Of a stretch of DNA of 64,000 nt, positions 8,345 to 16,989 are shown piece by piece. Numbering within the stretch: the first letter of the stretch is position 1; every line of letters begins with the position of its first letter. A model generated the notes under the pieces. That model was not told the DNA's origin, searched no databases, and saw only the letters and a program-made list of their open reading frames with translations. The stretch is from Microvirga sp. (GTDB lineage Bacteria; Pseudomonadota; Alphaproteobacteria; Rhizobiales; Beijerinckiaceae), in the NCBI GenBank assembly GCA_029266525.1, contig JAQSWQ010000001.1, forward strand, positions 57,725 to 121,724, in the 5' to 3' direction. A program made the translations under genes and the position numbers.

Positions 8345-9205
8345 ATGACGGGCCGGGGGACACGGCGGCTTGCGCCTCTCGGAGTGATCTTGGGCGTCGC
8401 GCTTGCGGGCTGCGATACCGTGGGAAGCGTCAGCCGCTCGGCCGGCGTCGCGGTGGTCGAGGAACAGACCAAGGAGGCGAGCGGGGCCAATATCGGCTCG
8501 CTCTCCGAGGTCATCCAGCGCAATCCGAACGACCCCTCGGCCTACAACACCCGCGGGGCCGCCTATGCGCGGCTTGCGCGCTACAGCGACGCCGTCAACG
8601 ACTTCAACCGCGCGGTCCAGATCGACCCCAATTACGCCCCGGCCTATGCGAACCGGGCTTTGGCCTTCCGCCAGACCAACCGCAACGACGCGGCGCTCGC
8701 CGACTTCAGCCGCGCCATCCAGGCTGACCCGAACTATGCGCCGGCCTATATCGGGCGGGCAAACCTCCTGCGCGCGCAAGGCGACCTCCAGGGCGCGCTT
8801 GGAGACCTCTCGCAGGCGATCCGCCTGAACCCCGAAGCGGCCGAGGCGTTCCACGCGCGCGGGCTCGTGCATCAGCGCCAGGGCGACCACCGGGCCGCGA
8901 TGCTCGACTTCGACGCCGCGATCGACCGCAACCCCTTCGTCGGGCCGCCCTATGCGGGGCGCGGCCAAAGCCTGGTTGCGACCGGCCAGTACGACAAGGC
9001 GATCGAGGACCTCAACGCCGCGCTCAACACCGACAACCGCAACGCCGACGCCTGGGCGTGGCGCGGGGTCGCCTATGAGAAGCAGGGCAACCGCAAGGAA
9101 GCGGTCGAGAACTATCAGCGGGCAGTCGGAATCGACAGCTCGAACAGGCTCGCCCGCGACGGCCTGAGCCGCACGCAGGGCGGCATGGCGTCGGTCTTCC
9201 GGTAA
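8345..9205 (+). CDS. TPR-repeat lipoprotein
   Basis: Protein of 286 residues with a lipoprotein signal: a basic start, a hydrophobic stretch and the lipobox Leu-Ala-Gly-Cys23. About six TPR units follow from residue 60 to the end (typical unit: APAYANRALAFRQTNRNDAA). It is presumably anchored in the outer or inner membrane facing the periplasm and acts as a protein-binding scaffold, like NlpI-type lipoproteins. The partner is unknown. It is single-gene, convergent with the acetyltransferase gene, from which a 30-base hairpin separates it. Confidence 0.87.
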   Translation: MTGRGTRRLAPLGVILGVALAGCDTVGSVSRSAGVAVVEEQTKEASGANIGSLSEVIQRNPNDPSAYNTRGAAYARLARYSDAVNDFNRAVQIDPNYAPAYANRALAFRQTNRNDAALADFSRAIQADPNYAPAYIGRANLLRAQGDLQGALGDLSQAIRLNPEAAEAFHARGLVHQRQGDHRAAMLDFDAAIDRNPFVGPPYAGRGQSLVATGQYDKAIEDLNAALNTDNRNADAWAWRGVAYEKQGNRKEAVENYQRAVGIDSSNRLARDGLSRTQGGMASVFR

Positions 9206-9235
9206 TCGCCTCTGCCGCGCCGACCGGAGAGGCGA
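9206..9235. terminator. Hairpin filling the gap between convergent genes
   Basis: TCGCCTCT / AGAGGCGA, a perfect 8-bp inverted repeat with a 14-base loop, occupies exactly the 30 bases between the stop of the TPR lipoprotein and the stop of the acetyltransferase. There is no T-run on either side; the position suggests a shared bidirectional terminator. Confidence 0.45.
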
Positions 9236-9718
9236 CTAAGGCAGCGCCTTCATCATCGCCTTGGCATAGACCGAAAAGCCGAGCTCGGCATAGAGCCGCT
9301 CGGCGCCGTCGTTGCCGGCCATCACGCCGATCACCAGGCGCTTGAGACCCTTCTCGCGCGTGCAGCGCTCCGCCTCGGCGAGGAGCAGGCGGCCGATGCC
9401 CTTGCCCCGCCATTCCTCGTCGACGACGAGGTCGCAGACATAGCCGTGCCTGCGCACGTCCTCGCGCACGAAGACCTGATCCTCCTGGACGATCAGCCCC
9501 AGCATGCCGATCGCCCGCCGATCGGACTCGGCGACGAGAACCCGCCCCTCCTGCTTGGCGACCCGCTCGATGAGGGCGGCGTAATAGGTTTCGGCCGCGG
9601 CTTGCGTGACAAGGCGGTCTCCGGTAATCGCCGCCTCATAGACGTTGAGCGTGCGGATGAGACGAACGAGCGCGTCGCGGTCGCTGGGCTCGGCGGTGCG
9701 CAGGGCTATCCCGCTCAC
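9236..9718 (-). CDS. GNAT family N-acetyltransferase
   Basis: Acetyl-CoA-dependent N-acetyltransferase of 160 residues. The acetyl-CoA loop is EEWRGKGIGRLLLAEAE (R-G-K-G-I-G), followed by a GNDGAERLYAELGF motif in the last third, both typical of GNAT enzymes. The start is taken as GTG at 9718, which directly precedes the conserved SGIALRTAEPSD and overlaps the stop of the upstream hydrolase (GTGA). The alternative ATG at 9961 lies deep inside that gene and encodes Arg/Pro-rich shadow sequence. The substrate is unknown; it is translationally coupled to the hydrolase gene. Confidence 0.85.
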   Translation of the reverse strand: MSGIALRTAEPSDRDALVRLIRTLNVYEAAITGDRLVTQAAAETYYAALIERVAKQEGRVLVAESDRRAIGMLGLIVQEDQVFVREDVRRHGYVCDLVVDEEWRGKGIGRLLLAEAERCTREKGLKRLVIGVMAGNDGAERLYAELGFSVYAKAMMKALP

Positions 9719-10524
9719 GAGGGGCGCTTCTCGATCGACTCGAGGAAGGCGCGTACGGGCTCGAGGCCGCCTCGCTCCAGCACGCTCACGTGGTCGACGC
9801 CCGGCAAGGTGACGAAACGCTTCGGCTCCGGCGCGGCGGCGAAGAGGCGCTCGCCGAGCGCGATCGGGATCACCCCGTCGCGGTCGCCATGGATGACGAG
9901 AAGCGGGCATCTGAGTTCGTGGATGCGGTCGATCGAACGGTATTGATCGCGCAGGAGCCACACCGGCAGGTACCAGTAGTGATGACCGGCGACGTCCGCC
10001 GTCGAGGTGAAGGGCGCGTCGAGGATGAGGCCGCCGACAGGCCGCTCGGTCGCAAGCCCGACCGCAACGCCCGAGCCGAGCGACTCGCCGTAAAGGACGA
10101 TGCTATCGGCCGGAACGCGCGCGCGAAGCCACTCATAGGCCGTGCGCGCGTCGGTCCTCAGGCCCGCTTCGCCGGGTTTTCCCGTCGAGCCCGAATAGCC
10201 GCGATAGCTCGACAGCAGCAGGCCGCGCCCGCCTTCGGTCAAGAGCTTCGCCCGATCGCGGCGGTTGAGGAGGCTGCCGCCGTTGCCGTGGAAATAGAGG
10301 AGGGTGGCCCGCCCGGGCTCCGCGGGCTTGTACCAGGCGACGATCGTCTCGCCGTCCTCGGTCGAGAGGGCGACGTCCTCGAAATCGAACAACCCCGCCG
10401 CCCGAGCGCCGACCTTCTCCCGTCCGGCCGGATAGAGCAGCGCACCCTGGCCGAGATAGAACAGCGCAACGATGCCGGCATAGAGCGCCAGCGCGACCAG
10501 GACGAGGCTGAACAGAACGCGCAT
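9715..10524 (-). CDS. Alpha/beta hydrolase (serine aminopeptidase S33 / Bem46-like)
   Basis: Hydrolase of 269 residues with one N-terminal membrane segment (about 5-24). The triad is visible: Ser148 in GESLGSG, Asp214 or Asp216 in HGDRDG and His245 in GVDHVS; YFHGNGGS (77-84) forms the oxyanion hole. This pattern is that of Bem46/ABHD13-type hydrolases, which are membrane-anchored and mostly uncharacterised in bacteria. It is the upstream gene of a pair with the acetyltransferase and is separated from pntB by a strong hairpin, so it probably has its own promoter. Confidence 0.87.
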   Translation of the reverse strand: MRVLFSLVLVALALYAGIVALFYLGQGALLYPAGREKVGARAAGLFDFEDVALSTEDGETIVAWYKPAEPGRATLLYFHGNGGSLLNRRDRAKLLTEGGRGLLLSSYRGYSGSTGKPGEAGLRTDARTAYEWLRARVPADSIVLYGESLGSGVAVGLATERPVGGLILDAPFTSTADVAGHHYWYLPVWLLRDQYRSIDRIHELRCPLLVIHGDRDGVIPIALGERLFAAAPEPKRFVTLPGVDHVSVLERGGLEPVRAFLESIEKRPS

Positions 10525-10543
10525 CGGCCCTCTTCAAACGAGC

Positions 10544-10568
10544 AAGGCCGGCGAAGCTCGCCGGCCTT
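10544..10568 (-). terminator. Rho-independent-type terminator after pntB
   Basis: Perfect 11-bp inverted repeat AAGGCCGGCGA / TCGCCGGCCTT with a three-base loop, 25 bases downstream of the pntB stop. On the minus strand the stem ends in TT and is followed by GCTCGTTTG, so the T-run is weak but the stem is very stable. Confidence 0.65.
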
Positions 10569-10592
10569 CGTGATCTTCCGCGGCGAAGCGGC

Positions 10593-11987
10593 CTAAAAGG
10601 ATTTCACGATCTCGTCGGTCATCTTCTTGGCGTCGCCGAACAGCATCATGGTGTTGTCGCGGAAGAACAGCTCGTTCTCGACCCCGGCGTAGCCCGAGCC
10701 CATGCCGCGCTTGATGAAGAGCACGGTCTTCGCCCTCTCCACATCGAGGATCGGCATGCCGTAAATCGGCGATTGCGGGTCGGTCTTGGCCGACGGGTTG
10801 GTCACGTCGTTCGCGCCGATCACGTAGGCGACGTCGGCCTGCGCGAACTCGCTGTTGATGTCCTCGAGCTCGAACACCTCGTCGTAAGGAACGTTCGCCT
10901 CGGCGAGGAGCACGTTCATGTGGCCCGGCATGCGGCCGGCGACCGGGTGGATCGCGTATTTCACCTCGACCCCCTCCTTCTTCAGGAGGTCGGCCATCTC
11001 TCGGACCGCGTGCTGGGCCTGCGCCACCGCCATGCCGTAGCCCGGCACAATGATGACCTTTCCGGCGTTCTTCATGATGAAGGCAGCGTCGTCCGCCGAT
11101 CCCTGCTTGACCGGCCGGGTCTCGGCCGCGCCGGCGGGCCCCGCCGTCTCGCCGCCGAAGCCGCCGAGGATGACCGAGATGAAGCTCCGATTCATGCCCC
11201 GGCACATGATGTAGGACAGGATCGCGCCGGACGAGCCGACGAGCGCGCCGGTGATGATCAAGGCGAGGTTGCCGAGCGTGAAGCCGATGCCCGCCGCCGC
11301 CCACCCCGAATAGGAGTTCAGCATCGAGATCACGACCGGCATGTCGGCGCCGCCGATCGGCACGATCAAGAGCACGCCGAGCGCGAAGCTCACGAGCACG
11401 ATGAGCCAGAAGGCGAAGCGGCTCTCCTGGCGGACGAACACCACCAGCAGCACCAAAAGCAGGACGGCGAGGGCGATGTTGATCAGGTGCCGGTTCGGCA
11501 GGAGGATCGGCTTGCCCGACATGCGGCCGTCGAGCTTGAGGAAGGCGATGATCGAGCCGGTGAAGGTGAGCGCGCCGATCGCCGCCCCGAGCGACATCTC
11601 GAACAGCGACGCCTCGGGGATGCGGCCCCTCAGGCCGATGCCGAAGGCCTGCGGCGCGTAGAGCGCGGCGGCGGCTACGAGGACCGCCGCTAGACCGACG
11701 AGCGAATGGAACGCCGCGACGAGCTGCGGCATGGCGGTCATCGGCACCTGGCGCGCGATATAGGCGCCAGCGCCGCCGCCGGCGGCGAGGCCGAGGATCA
11801 CGAGCGCCCAGGCGCCGAAGCCGGCCGGCGGCGCCCCGACGAGCGTCGTCAGCACCGCGAGCCCCATGCCGGCCATTCCGTAGAGATTGCCCTGGCGCGA
11901 GGTGGTCGGGTGCGAGAGGCCCCGCAGGGCCATGATGAAAAGGACGCCCGCGACGAGGTAGAGGATCGAGGAGACGTTGGCGGACAT
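10593..11987 (-). CDS. pntB: NAD(P) transhydrogenase subunit beta
   Basis: Beta subunit (464 residues) of the proton-translocating transhydrogenase, which uses the proton gradient to reduce NADP+ with NADH. Residues 1-280 contain about nine membrane helices (domain II). The soluble NADP-binding domain III follows from about 290, with GYGMAVAQAQ (Rossmann loop), the GRMPGHMNVLLAEA segment and GANDVTNPSA. The gene is last in the pntAA-pntAB-pntB order and starts 7 bases after pntAB stops. Length and domain order are normal. Confidence 0.96.
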   Translation of the reverse strand: MSANVSSILYLVAGVLFIMALRGLSHPTTSRQGNLYGMAGMGLAVLTTLVGAPPAGFGAWALVILGLAAGGGAGAYIARQVPMTAMPQLVAAFHSLVGLAAVLVAAAALYAPQAFGIGLRGRIPEASLFEMSLGAAIGALTFTGSIIAFLKLDGRMSGKPILLPNRHLINIALAVLLLVLLVVFVRQESRFAFWLIVLVSFALGVLLIVPIGGADMPVVISMLNSYSGWAAAGIGFTLGNLALIITGALVGSSGAILSYIMCRGMNRSFISVILGGFGGETAGPAGAAETRPVKQGSADDAAFIMKNAGKVIIVPGYGMAVAQAQHAVREMADLLKKEGVEVKYAIHPVAGRMPGHMNVLLAEANVPYDEVFELEDINSEFAQADVAYVIGANDVTNPSAKTDPQSPIYGMPILDVERAKTVLFIKRGMGSGYAGVENELFFRDNTMMLFGDAKKMTDEIVKSF

Positions 11988-11994
11988 GGGCCCC

Positions 11995-12429
11995 TCAATC
12001 CTTCTTGCGGTACATCGAGAGCATCCTCTGCGTGACGAGGAAGCCGCCGAAGATGTTCACGCTGGCGAGCACGAGGGCGATGAAGCCGAAGGCCCGCGCG
12101 ACTCCGGTGCCGCCGACGGTCAGCGGCACGCCGACCGCAAGGAGCGCGCCGACCACGATGACCGAGGAGATCGCGTTCGTGACCGACATGAGCGGGGTGT
12201 GCAGCGCAGGGGTGACCGACCACACCACGTAGTAGCCGACAAAGATCGCCAGCACGAAGATCGCGAGCCGGAAGACGGTCGGATCGATCGCGCCCCCGGA
12301 GGCCGCATGGGCGGCCGCGCCGAGCGCGGCGGCAGCCTGCTCGACATGCATCTGGGCAGCTTCCGCGGCCTGCTGCGCCACCCGCGCCGCGGCGCGGGCG
12401 TTCTCGAGAGCTTCCTGGGGAGTGGCCAC
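11995..12429 (-). CDS. pntAB: NAD(P) transhydrogenase subunit alpha, part 2 (membrane)
   Basis: Membrane part of the alpha subunit, 144 residues. The N-terminal 45 residues are Ala-rich and helical; three to four membrane helices follow ([55 protein letters not shown]), ending in [10 protein letters not shown]. In alphaproteobacteria the alpha subunit is split into two genes, as here. The start is GTG at 12429 with AAGGAGA nine bases upstream; the reading frame continues upstream only as a shadow of pntAA. Confidence 0.93.
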   Translation of the reverse strand: MATPQEALENARAAARVAQQAAEAAQMHVEQAAAALGAAAHAASGGAIDPTVFRLAIFVLAIFVGYYVVWSVTPALHTPLMSVTNAISSVIVVGALLAVGVPLTVGGTGVARAFGFIALVLASVNIFGGFLVTQRMLSMYRKKD

Positions 12430-12449
12430 GGCTGTCTCTCCTTCGGCTC

Positions 12450-13589
12450 TCAGGCTTTCGGCTGGAAGGCTGGGTTCACGACGGCCCCGTCGCGGGTGAG
12501 GCAGGTCGCGCGGACGAGTTCGTCGTCCCACTTGACCGCGAGCTCCTTGCTGCCCTTGTCGATCAGCGTCTCGACGAAGGCGTGGAGGTTGCGGGCGTAG
12601 AGCGCCGAGGCGGAGGCCGCGAGTCGGCCCGGCATGTTGAGATGGCCGACGATCTTGACCCCGTTCGGCGTGACGTGTGTCTTCCCCGGCTTTGCGGGCT
12701 CGACATTGCCGCCGCGCTCGACCGCGAGATCGACGATGACCGAGCCCGGCCGCATCGATCCGACCATGGCGGCCGAGACGAGCTTCGGCGCCGGCCGGCC
12801 GGGGATCAGCGCCGTGGTGATCACGACGTCCTGCTTCGCGATGTGCGAGGCGACGAGCTCGGCCTGCTTCGCCAGGTACTCCTTCGACATCTCCTTGGCG
12901 TAGCCCGCGGCCGTCTCCGCCTGCCGGAACTCCTCGTCCTCGACCGCGATGAACTTCGCCCCGAGCGACTCGACCTGCTCCTTTGCCGCTGGGCGCACGT
13001 CGGTCGCGGTCACGACGGCGCCGAGGCGGCGGGCGGTCGCGATCGCCTGGAGGCCAGCGACGCCGGCGCCCATCACGAAGAGCCGCGCGGCAGGCACCGT
13101 GCCGGCAGCCGTCATCATCATCGGGAAAGCGCGGCCATAGGCCTCGGCGGCATCGATCACCGCGCGGTAGCCGGCGAGGTTCGCCTGCGAGGACAGCACA
13201 TCCATCACCTGCGCGCGGGTGATGCGCGGCATCAGCTCCATGGCGAAGCCGGCGACGCCGGCTTCGGCCATGGCCTTGAGCGCCGCCTCGTTGCCGTAGG
13301 GGTCCATGATCGCGATGACGAGCGCACCGCGCTTCAAGCCCGATAGCTCGCCGGCGCCGGGCCGGCGGACCTTGAGAACGATATCGGCGTCGCGCGCGGC
13401 GTCCGCGGCGCCATGGGCGATCGTCGCACCGGCGGCTTCGAACTCGCCGTCCGGGATTCCGGCCTTCGCGCCAGCGCCGGACTGGACCGCCACCTCCGCG
13501 CCGAGACCCTTGTATTTCTTGACGGTTTCGGGCGTCGCGGCGACGCGCGTCTCGATCGGGTCGGTTTCGGAAAGAACCGCGATCCGCAT
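12450..13589 (-). CDS. pntAA: NAD(P) transhydrogenase subunit alpha, part 1 (NAD-binding)
   Basis: Cytoplasmic NAD(H)-binding domain I of the transhydrogenase, 379 residues. It opens [20 protein letters not shown], the alanine-dehydrogenase-like N-terminal domain, and carries the NAD Rossmann loop [20 protein letters not shown] near residues 172-190 and the mobile-loop region around [13 protein letters not shown]. It is first in the pntAA-pntAB-pntB operon. The roughly 115 bases upstream, before the oxidase subunit gene, are free of coding sequence and could hold a promoter. Confidence 0.95.
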   Translation of the reverse strand: MRIAVLSETDPIETRVAATPETVKKYKGLGAEVAVQSGAGAKAGIPDGEFEAAGATIAHGAADAARDADIVLKVRRPGAGELSGLKRGALVIAIMDPYGNEAALKAMAEAGVAGFAMELMPRITRAQVMDVLSSQANLAGYRAVIDAAEAYGRAFPMMMTAAGTVPAARLFVMGAGVAGLQAIATARRLGAVVTATDVRPAAKEQVESLGAKFIAVEDEEFRQAETAAGYAKEMSKEYLAKQAELVASHIAKQDVVITTALIPGRPAPKLVSAAMVGSMRPGSVIVDLAVERGGNVEPAKPGKTHVTPNGVKIVGHLNMPGRLAASASALYARNLHAFVETLIDKGSKELAVKWDDELVRATCLTRDGAVVNPAFQPKA

Positions 13590-13704
13590 CAGGCCCCCCT
13601 GCTGCGCGGCGGCGTCGCTGCCGCGCCGCCGCGGTGAATGGCTCCAAGCGGGACCGCGCCGGTCCGCTTACGCGAGGATCGAAAGCGGCTCGAAAGGAGC
13701 CTGG

Positions 13705-14001
13705 TCACGAATAGAAGAGCAGCATGGCTATGAGAAGCGCAAGCGCGGCCGCCCCGGGCTTCCATTTCAACGACGGGGCGATGAGAGCCATGGCGGCGGC
13801 GATGTGGACGATGATGATGCCGAGGATCGCCGAGAGCCAGGCATGCCTGATCCCCCCGACCGCAAGCCCGGCGACGCAGCCGAGCGCGAACAGCAGGCCT
13901 ACCGTGGCGAAATGCAGGAAGTTCTGGTACATCGCCTCATGCGCCGCACCATCCATGTCCGGACTGTAACCCCCGTGCGGCGCGTGCTTCGTGTCGGCCA
14001 T
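13705..14001 (-). CDS. aa3-type cytochrome c oxidase subunit IV-like protein
   Basis: Membrane protein of 98 residues. The N-terminal 25 residues (His/Gly-rich, AHEAMYQNFLHF) match the bacterial aa3-oxidase subunit IV motif, and three hydrophobic helices follow (about 29-51, 55-77, 82-98). Proteins of this kind next to pntAA are a recurrent arrangement in Hyphomicrobiales. The role in the oxidase is structural and not well defined; the main oxidase subunits are not in this window. It is on the same strand as the pnt genes and 115 bases upstream, possibly one transcription unit. Confidence 0.72.
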   Translation of the reverse strand: MADTKHAPHGGYSPDMDGAAHEAMYQNFLHFATVGLLFALGCVAGLAVGGIRHAWLSAILGIIIVHIAAAMALIAPSLKWKPGAAALALLIAMLLFYS

Positions 14002-14041
14002 ATCCGTCCCGCTTGAGCTCTCTCGGGGCCGCGTTTAGCGC

Positions 14042-14794
14042 ATGCCAAAGGGGGCCGCAATCGCCGCAGGCGCGTCGGCCGCCAGGGTTGTGCTCGGCAT
14101 CGTCTACCCGCCGACCTGCATCGGGTGCGGTGGAGCGACCGGCGAGCCGCACAGCTTGTGCGCCCGCTGCTGGTCCCAGATCGCCTTCATCGAGCGGCCC
14201 TTCTGCGAGCGCCTCGGCACGCCTTTCGCGATCGACCTCGGCATGCCGCTCCTGTCTCCCGCCGCCATCGCCGAGCCGCCGGTGTTCGAGCGGGCGCGGG
14301 CGGTCGCGCGGTATGATGATGTCGCGCGCCGTCTGGTCCACCGGCTGAAGTATGGCGACCGGCTGGAGCTTGCCCGCGCCCTCGCAACCATGATGGTGCG
14401 CTCGGGCGCCGAGCTCCTGGCCGAGGCCCAGGTGATCGTGCCCGTGCCGCTGCACCGCTGGCGTCTGTGGTGGCGGCGCTTCAATCAGGCGATGGCGCTC
14501 GCGAGCGTGGTCTCGAAGGCCAGCGGCGTGCCCTGTGACCCGTTCCTTCTCGCCCGGGTGAAGCCGACCAAGCCCCAGGTCGGGCTTTCGAAGGCGCAGC
14601 GCGGCGAGAACCTCCAGGGCGCCTTCCGCGTGCCGGCGGAAGCGAGGCCCCGGCTGGAGGGGAAGCGCGTGCTCCTCGTCGATGACGTACTCACGACCGG
14701 TGCGACCGCCAACGCCGCCTCGCGGGCGCTGCTGCGGGGCGGCGCCAGGGCCGTCGACGTGCTGGCCTTCGCCCGGGTCGCCGAAGCCGGCTGA
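14042..14794 (+). CDS. ComF family protein (double zinc ribbon plus phosphoribosyltransferase)
   Basis: Protein of 250 residues of the ComF/GntX family, linked in other bacteria to DNA uptake or use of extracellular DNA. The N-terminus holds a four-cysteine zinc ribbon (Cys26, Cys29, Cys40, Cys43). The C-terminal half is a phosphoribosyltransferase fold with the PRPP-binding motif VLLVDDVLTTGATANA (around 210-225). It is divergent from the oxidase subunit gene with only 40 bases between starts, and 57 bases before grxC, in the common alphaproteobacterial comF-grxC-nit-DUF1178 order. Confidence 0.9.
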   Translation: MPKGAAIAAGASAARVVLGIVYPPTCIGCGGATGEPHSLCARCWSQIAFIERPFCERLGTPFAIDLGMPLLSPAAIAEPPVFERARAVARYDDVARRLVHRLKYGDRLELARALATMMVRSGAELLAEAQVIVPVPLHRWRLWWRRFNQAMALASVVSKASGVPCDPFLLARVKPTKPQVGLSKAQRGENLQGAFRVPAEARPRLEGKRVLLVDDVLTTGATANAASRALLRGGARAVDVLAFARVAEAG

Positions 14795-14851
14795 GCGCGT
14801 TGCAAGCGCCTGGAGGGCTTGCCATATCTCGCCGAAACGGGAGACGCGCTC

Positions 14852-15112
14852 ATGCCGCCGGTGACGATCTACACCAAAGCCTGGTGTCCCTATTGCATGG
14901 CCGCCAAGGACCTCCTCGAAGGCAAGGGCATCGCCTTCAAGGAAATCGAGATCACCGGCAACCCCGACCTGCGCAGCGAGATGCTCGGCAGGGCGAACGG
15001 CCGCTCGACCGTGCCGCAGGTCTTCATCGGCGAGCGCCATGTCGGCGGCTGCGACGATCTCTACGCCCTCGACCGGCGCGGCGAGCTCGACAAGCTTCTG
15101 ACCGCGGCCTGA
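14852..15112 (+). CDS. grxC: Glutaredoxin 3
   Basis: Thiol-disulfide oxidoreductase of 86 residues that reduces disulfides and glutathionylated proteins in the cytoplasm. The dithiol active site is Cys12-Pro-Tyr-Cys15, with the cis-proline loop TVPQVFI and the glutathione-binding GGCDDL near residues 67-72. The ATG at 14852 is chosen for its GGGAGA ribosome-binding site and the conserved start PPVTIYTKAWCPYC; the ATG at 14819 would add 11 unconserved residues. The next gene starts 13 bases downstream. Confidence 0.95.
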   Translation: MPPVTIYTKAWCPYCMAAKDLLEGKGIAFKEIEITGNPDLRSEMLGRANGRSTVPQVFIGERHVGGCDDLYALDRRGELDKLLTAA

Positions 15113-15125
15113 CCGGAGCCCGCCC

Positions 15126-15989
15126 ATGACCGCCCGCGCCTTCGTCGCTGCCTGCGCCCAGATGCGCTCGGGCCGAGACCCGCTCAAGAACCGCGACGAC
15201 GTCGTGGCGCTGATCCGCGAGGCGGCCGGGCAGGGCGCGCATTACGTCCAGACGCCCGAGATGACCTCGCTGGTCGAGCGCTCGCGCGAGGCCCTCTTCG
15301 AGAAGATCGGCCCGCAGGAGCGCGATCCGACGCTGGCCGGCCTGCGGGAGACGGCGCGGGAGAAGGGCGTCTTCATCCATATCGGCTCGCTCGCCGTGCT
15401 TTCGGGCGAGAGGGTCGCGAACCGCGCCTTCCTCATCGACCCGGCTGGCGAGATCGCCGCCTCCTACGACAAGATCCACCTCTTCGACGTCGATCTGCCG
15501 AACGGCGAGAGCTGGCGCGAGTCCCGCACCTACAGCGGCGGCGACCGCGCCGTCGTGGCCGAGACGCCCTGGGGCTATCTCGGGGTGACCATCTGCTACG
15601 ACGTGCGCTTCCCGGCGCTCTACCGGGCGCTCGCGGAGGCGGGAGCCTCCTACCTCTCCGCGCCGGCCTGCTTCACCCGCCAGACCGGCGAAGCCCATTG
15701 GCACGTGCTGCACCGGGCGCGCGCCGTCGAGACCGGCTCCTTCATGATCTCGGCCGCGCAAGCGGGCAAGCACGAGGACGGCCGCGAGACCTACGGCCAT
15801 TCGCTGATCGTCGATCCTTGGGGCCGCGTGCTCGCGGAGGCCGGAACCGAGCCCGGGGTGGTCCTCGCCGAGATCGACCCGGCGAAGGTCGCCGATGCCC
15901 GCCAGCGCATCCCGGCGCTCAAGCACGGCCGCCCGTTTCGGGTCGAGATCGCGGCCGCGAAGCCCGACCGGCAGGCTGCCTCCGCTTGA
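15126..15989 (+). CDS. Carbon-nitrogen hydrolase (Nit1-like deaminated glutathione amidase / omega-amidase)
   Basis: Nitrilase-superfamily amidase of 287 residues. The catalytic triad is visible as Glu45 (TPEMTS), Lys116 (YDKIHLFDVD) and Cys157 (TICYDVRFPALY). The DKIHLFDVDL and CYDVRFP signatures place it in the Nit1/NitA branch, which repairs deaminated glutathione; close homologues act as omega-amidases. Its position directly after grxC fits a glutathione-related housekeeping role. It stands 13 bases from grxC and is probably in one operon with it. Confidence 0.9.
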   Translation: MTARAFVAACAQMRSGRDPLKNRDDVVALIREAAGQGAHYVQTPEMTSLVERSREALFEKIGPQERDPTLAGLRETAREKGVFIHIGSLAVLSGERVANRAFLIDPAGEIAASYDKIHLFDVDLPNGESWRESRTYSGGDRAVVAETPWGYLGVTICYDVRFPALYRALAEAGASYLSAPACFTRQTGEAHWHVLHRARAVETGSFMISAAQAGKHEDGRETYGHSLIVDPWGRVLAEAGTEPGVVLAEIDPAKVADARQRIPALKHGRPFRVEIAAAKPDRQAASA

Positions 15990-16042
15990 GCTCCGCGTAC
16001 TGCGACCGCCTGCCGCTTTGCGCCCCGCCCTGCCCGGCCCGA

Positions 16043-16071
16043 TTTAGCAGCCGTAAAGTTTGCGTGCTAAA
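16043..16071 (+). promoter_or_regulatory. Inverted repeat overlapping a ribosome-binding site
   Basis: TTTAGCA / TGCTAAA, a perfect 7-bp inverted repeat with a 15-base spacer, ends ten bases before the ATG of the DUF1178 gene. Its right arm overlaps the likely ribosome-binding site AAAGG. The low GC of the arms stands out locally. An operator or a weak translational hairpin are both possible. Confidence 0.35.
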
Positions 16072-16080
16072 GGTCGCGTA

Positions 16081-16566
16081 ATGATCCGCTACGCCCTTGC
16101 CTGCGATCAGGCCCACGAGTTCGAGAGCTGGTTTCCGTCGAGCGCAGCCTACGACGCGCAGCGGGAGCGCGGGCTCGTCGGCTGTCCGGTCTGCGGATCG
16201 GAGAAGGTCGAGAAGCAGATCATGGCGCCGCGCCTTGCGCGCAACGACCGCGACCCTGTCGCCGGTCCGCCCGCTCCGGTGCCGGCGCCCGGCGCGCCGG
16301 AAGCTGCAGCGGCGCCGCAGCCCATGGCGCTCCTCTCGGAAAAGGAGCGGGAGCTCCGTGCCATGTTCAAGGCCTTTCGCGAGCACGTGCAGAAGAACGC
16401 CGACCATGTCGGCGAGCGCTTCCCGGACGAGGCCCGCAAGATGCACTACGGCGAGATCGAGCACCGCTCGATCTACGGCGAGGCGAGCCCGATGGAAGCC
16501 CGCGAGCTGATCGAGGAGGGCATCGAGATCCACCCCCTCCCGATCATCGCCGACGAGCGCAACTGA
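16081..16566 (+). CDS. DUF1178 family protein
   Basis: Protein of 161 residues of the alphaproteobacterial/betaproteobacterial DUF1178 family, function unknown. It starts MIRYALACDQAHEFESWFPS and contains a zinc-ribbon-like set of cysteines: Cys8, Cys35 and Cys38 (CPVCGS). A Pro/Ala-rich linker (about 60-80) leads to a conserved C-terminal helix region (EHVQKNADHVGERFPDEARK). The ATG at 16081 is chosen over 16060 because the conserved start is MIRYAL. It is the usual partner of the grxC-nit pair. Confidence 0.88.
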   Translation: MIRYALACDQAHEFESWFPSSAAYDAQRERGLVGCPVCGSEKVEKQIMAPRLARNDRDPVAGPPAPVPAPGAPEAAAAPQPMALLSEKERELRAMFKAFREHVQKNADHVGERFPDEARKMHYGEIEHRSIYGEASPMEARELIEEGIEIHPLPIIADERN

Positions 16567-16569
16567 GCC

Positions 16570-16989
16570 CTACTCCACCTCCGGCTTCGAACCGCGCGCG
16601 CTCTTGACGCGCGAGCGGCGCGCCTTGGTCTCGAGGCGGCGCTGCTTCGAGGCGAAGGTCGGCTTCGTCGCTCGGCGGGGCTTCGGCGGCGCGGCGGCGC
16701 GGCGGACGAGCTCGATCAGCCTGTCGAGCGCGTCCGCGCGGTTGCGCTCCTGGGTGCGGTGGCGCTGCGCGATGATCAGGATCGCGCCGTCCTGGGTCAG
16801 CCGCTTGCCCGCAAGCCGCGCCACCCGGGCGCGCACCTCCTCCGGTAGGCCGGAGGCGGAAAGATCGAGGCGGAGCTGGACTGCGGTGGAGAGCTTGTTG
16901 ACGTTCTGGCCGCCCGGGCCCGAGGCCCTCACGAAGCTCTCGGAAAGGGCGCGATCGTCGATCCAGAGCCGGTCGCTGACCCGGATCAT
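16570..16989 (-). CDS. arfB: Alternative ribosome-rescue factor / peptidyl-tRNA hydrolase
   Basis: Release-factor-like protein of 139 residues that frees ribosomes stalled at mRNA ends by hydrolysing peptidyl-tRNA. The catalytic Gly-Gly-Gln is at residues 26-28 (SGPGGQNVNK), and the domain that recognises stop codons is absent. The C-terminal 35 residues are rich in Lys and Arg, as needed for insertion in the mRNA channel. The ATG at 16989 overlaps the ubiG stop (ATGA), so the two are translationally coupled. Confidence 0.93.
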   Translation of the reverse strand: MIRVSDRLWIDDRALSESFVRASGPGGQNVNKLSTAVQLRLDLSASGLPEEVRARVARLAGKRLTQDGAILIIAQRHRTQERNRADALDRLIELVRRAAAPPKPRRATKPTFASKQRRLETKARRSRVKSARGSKPEVE

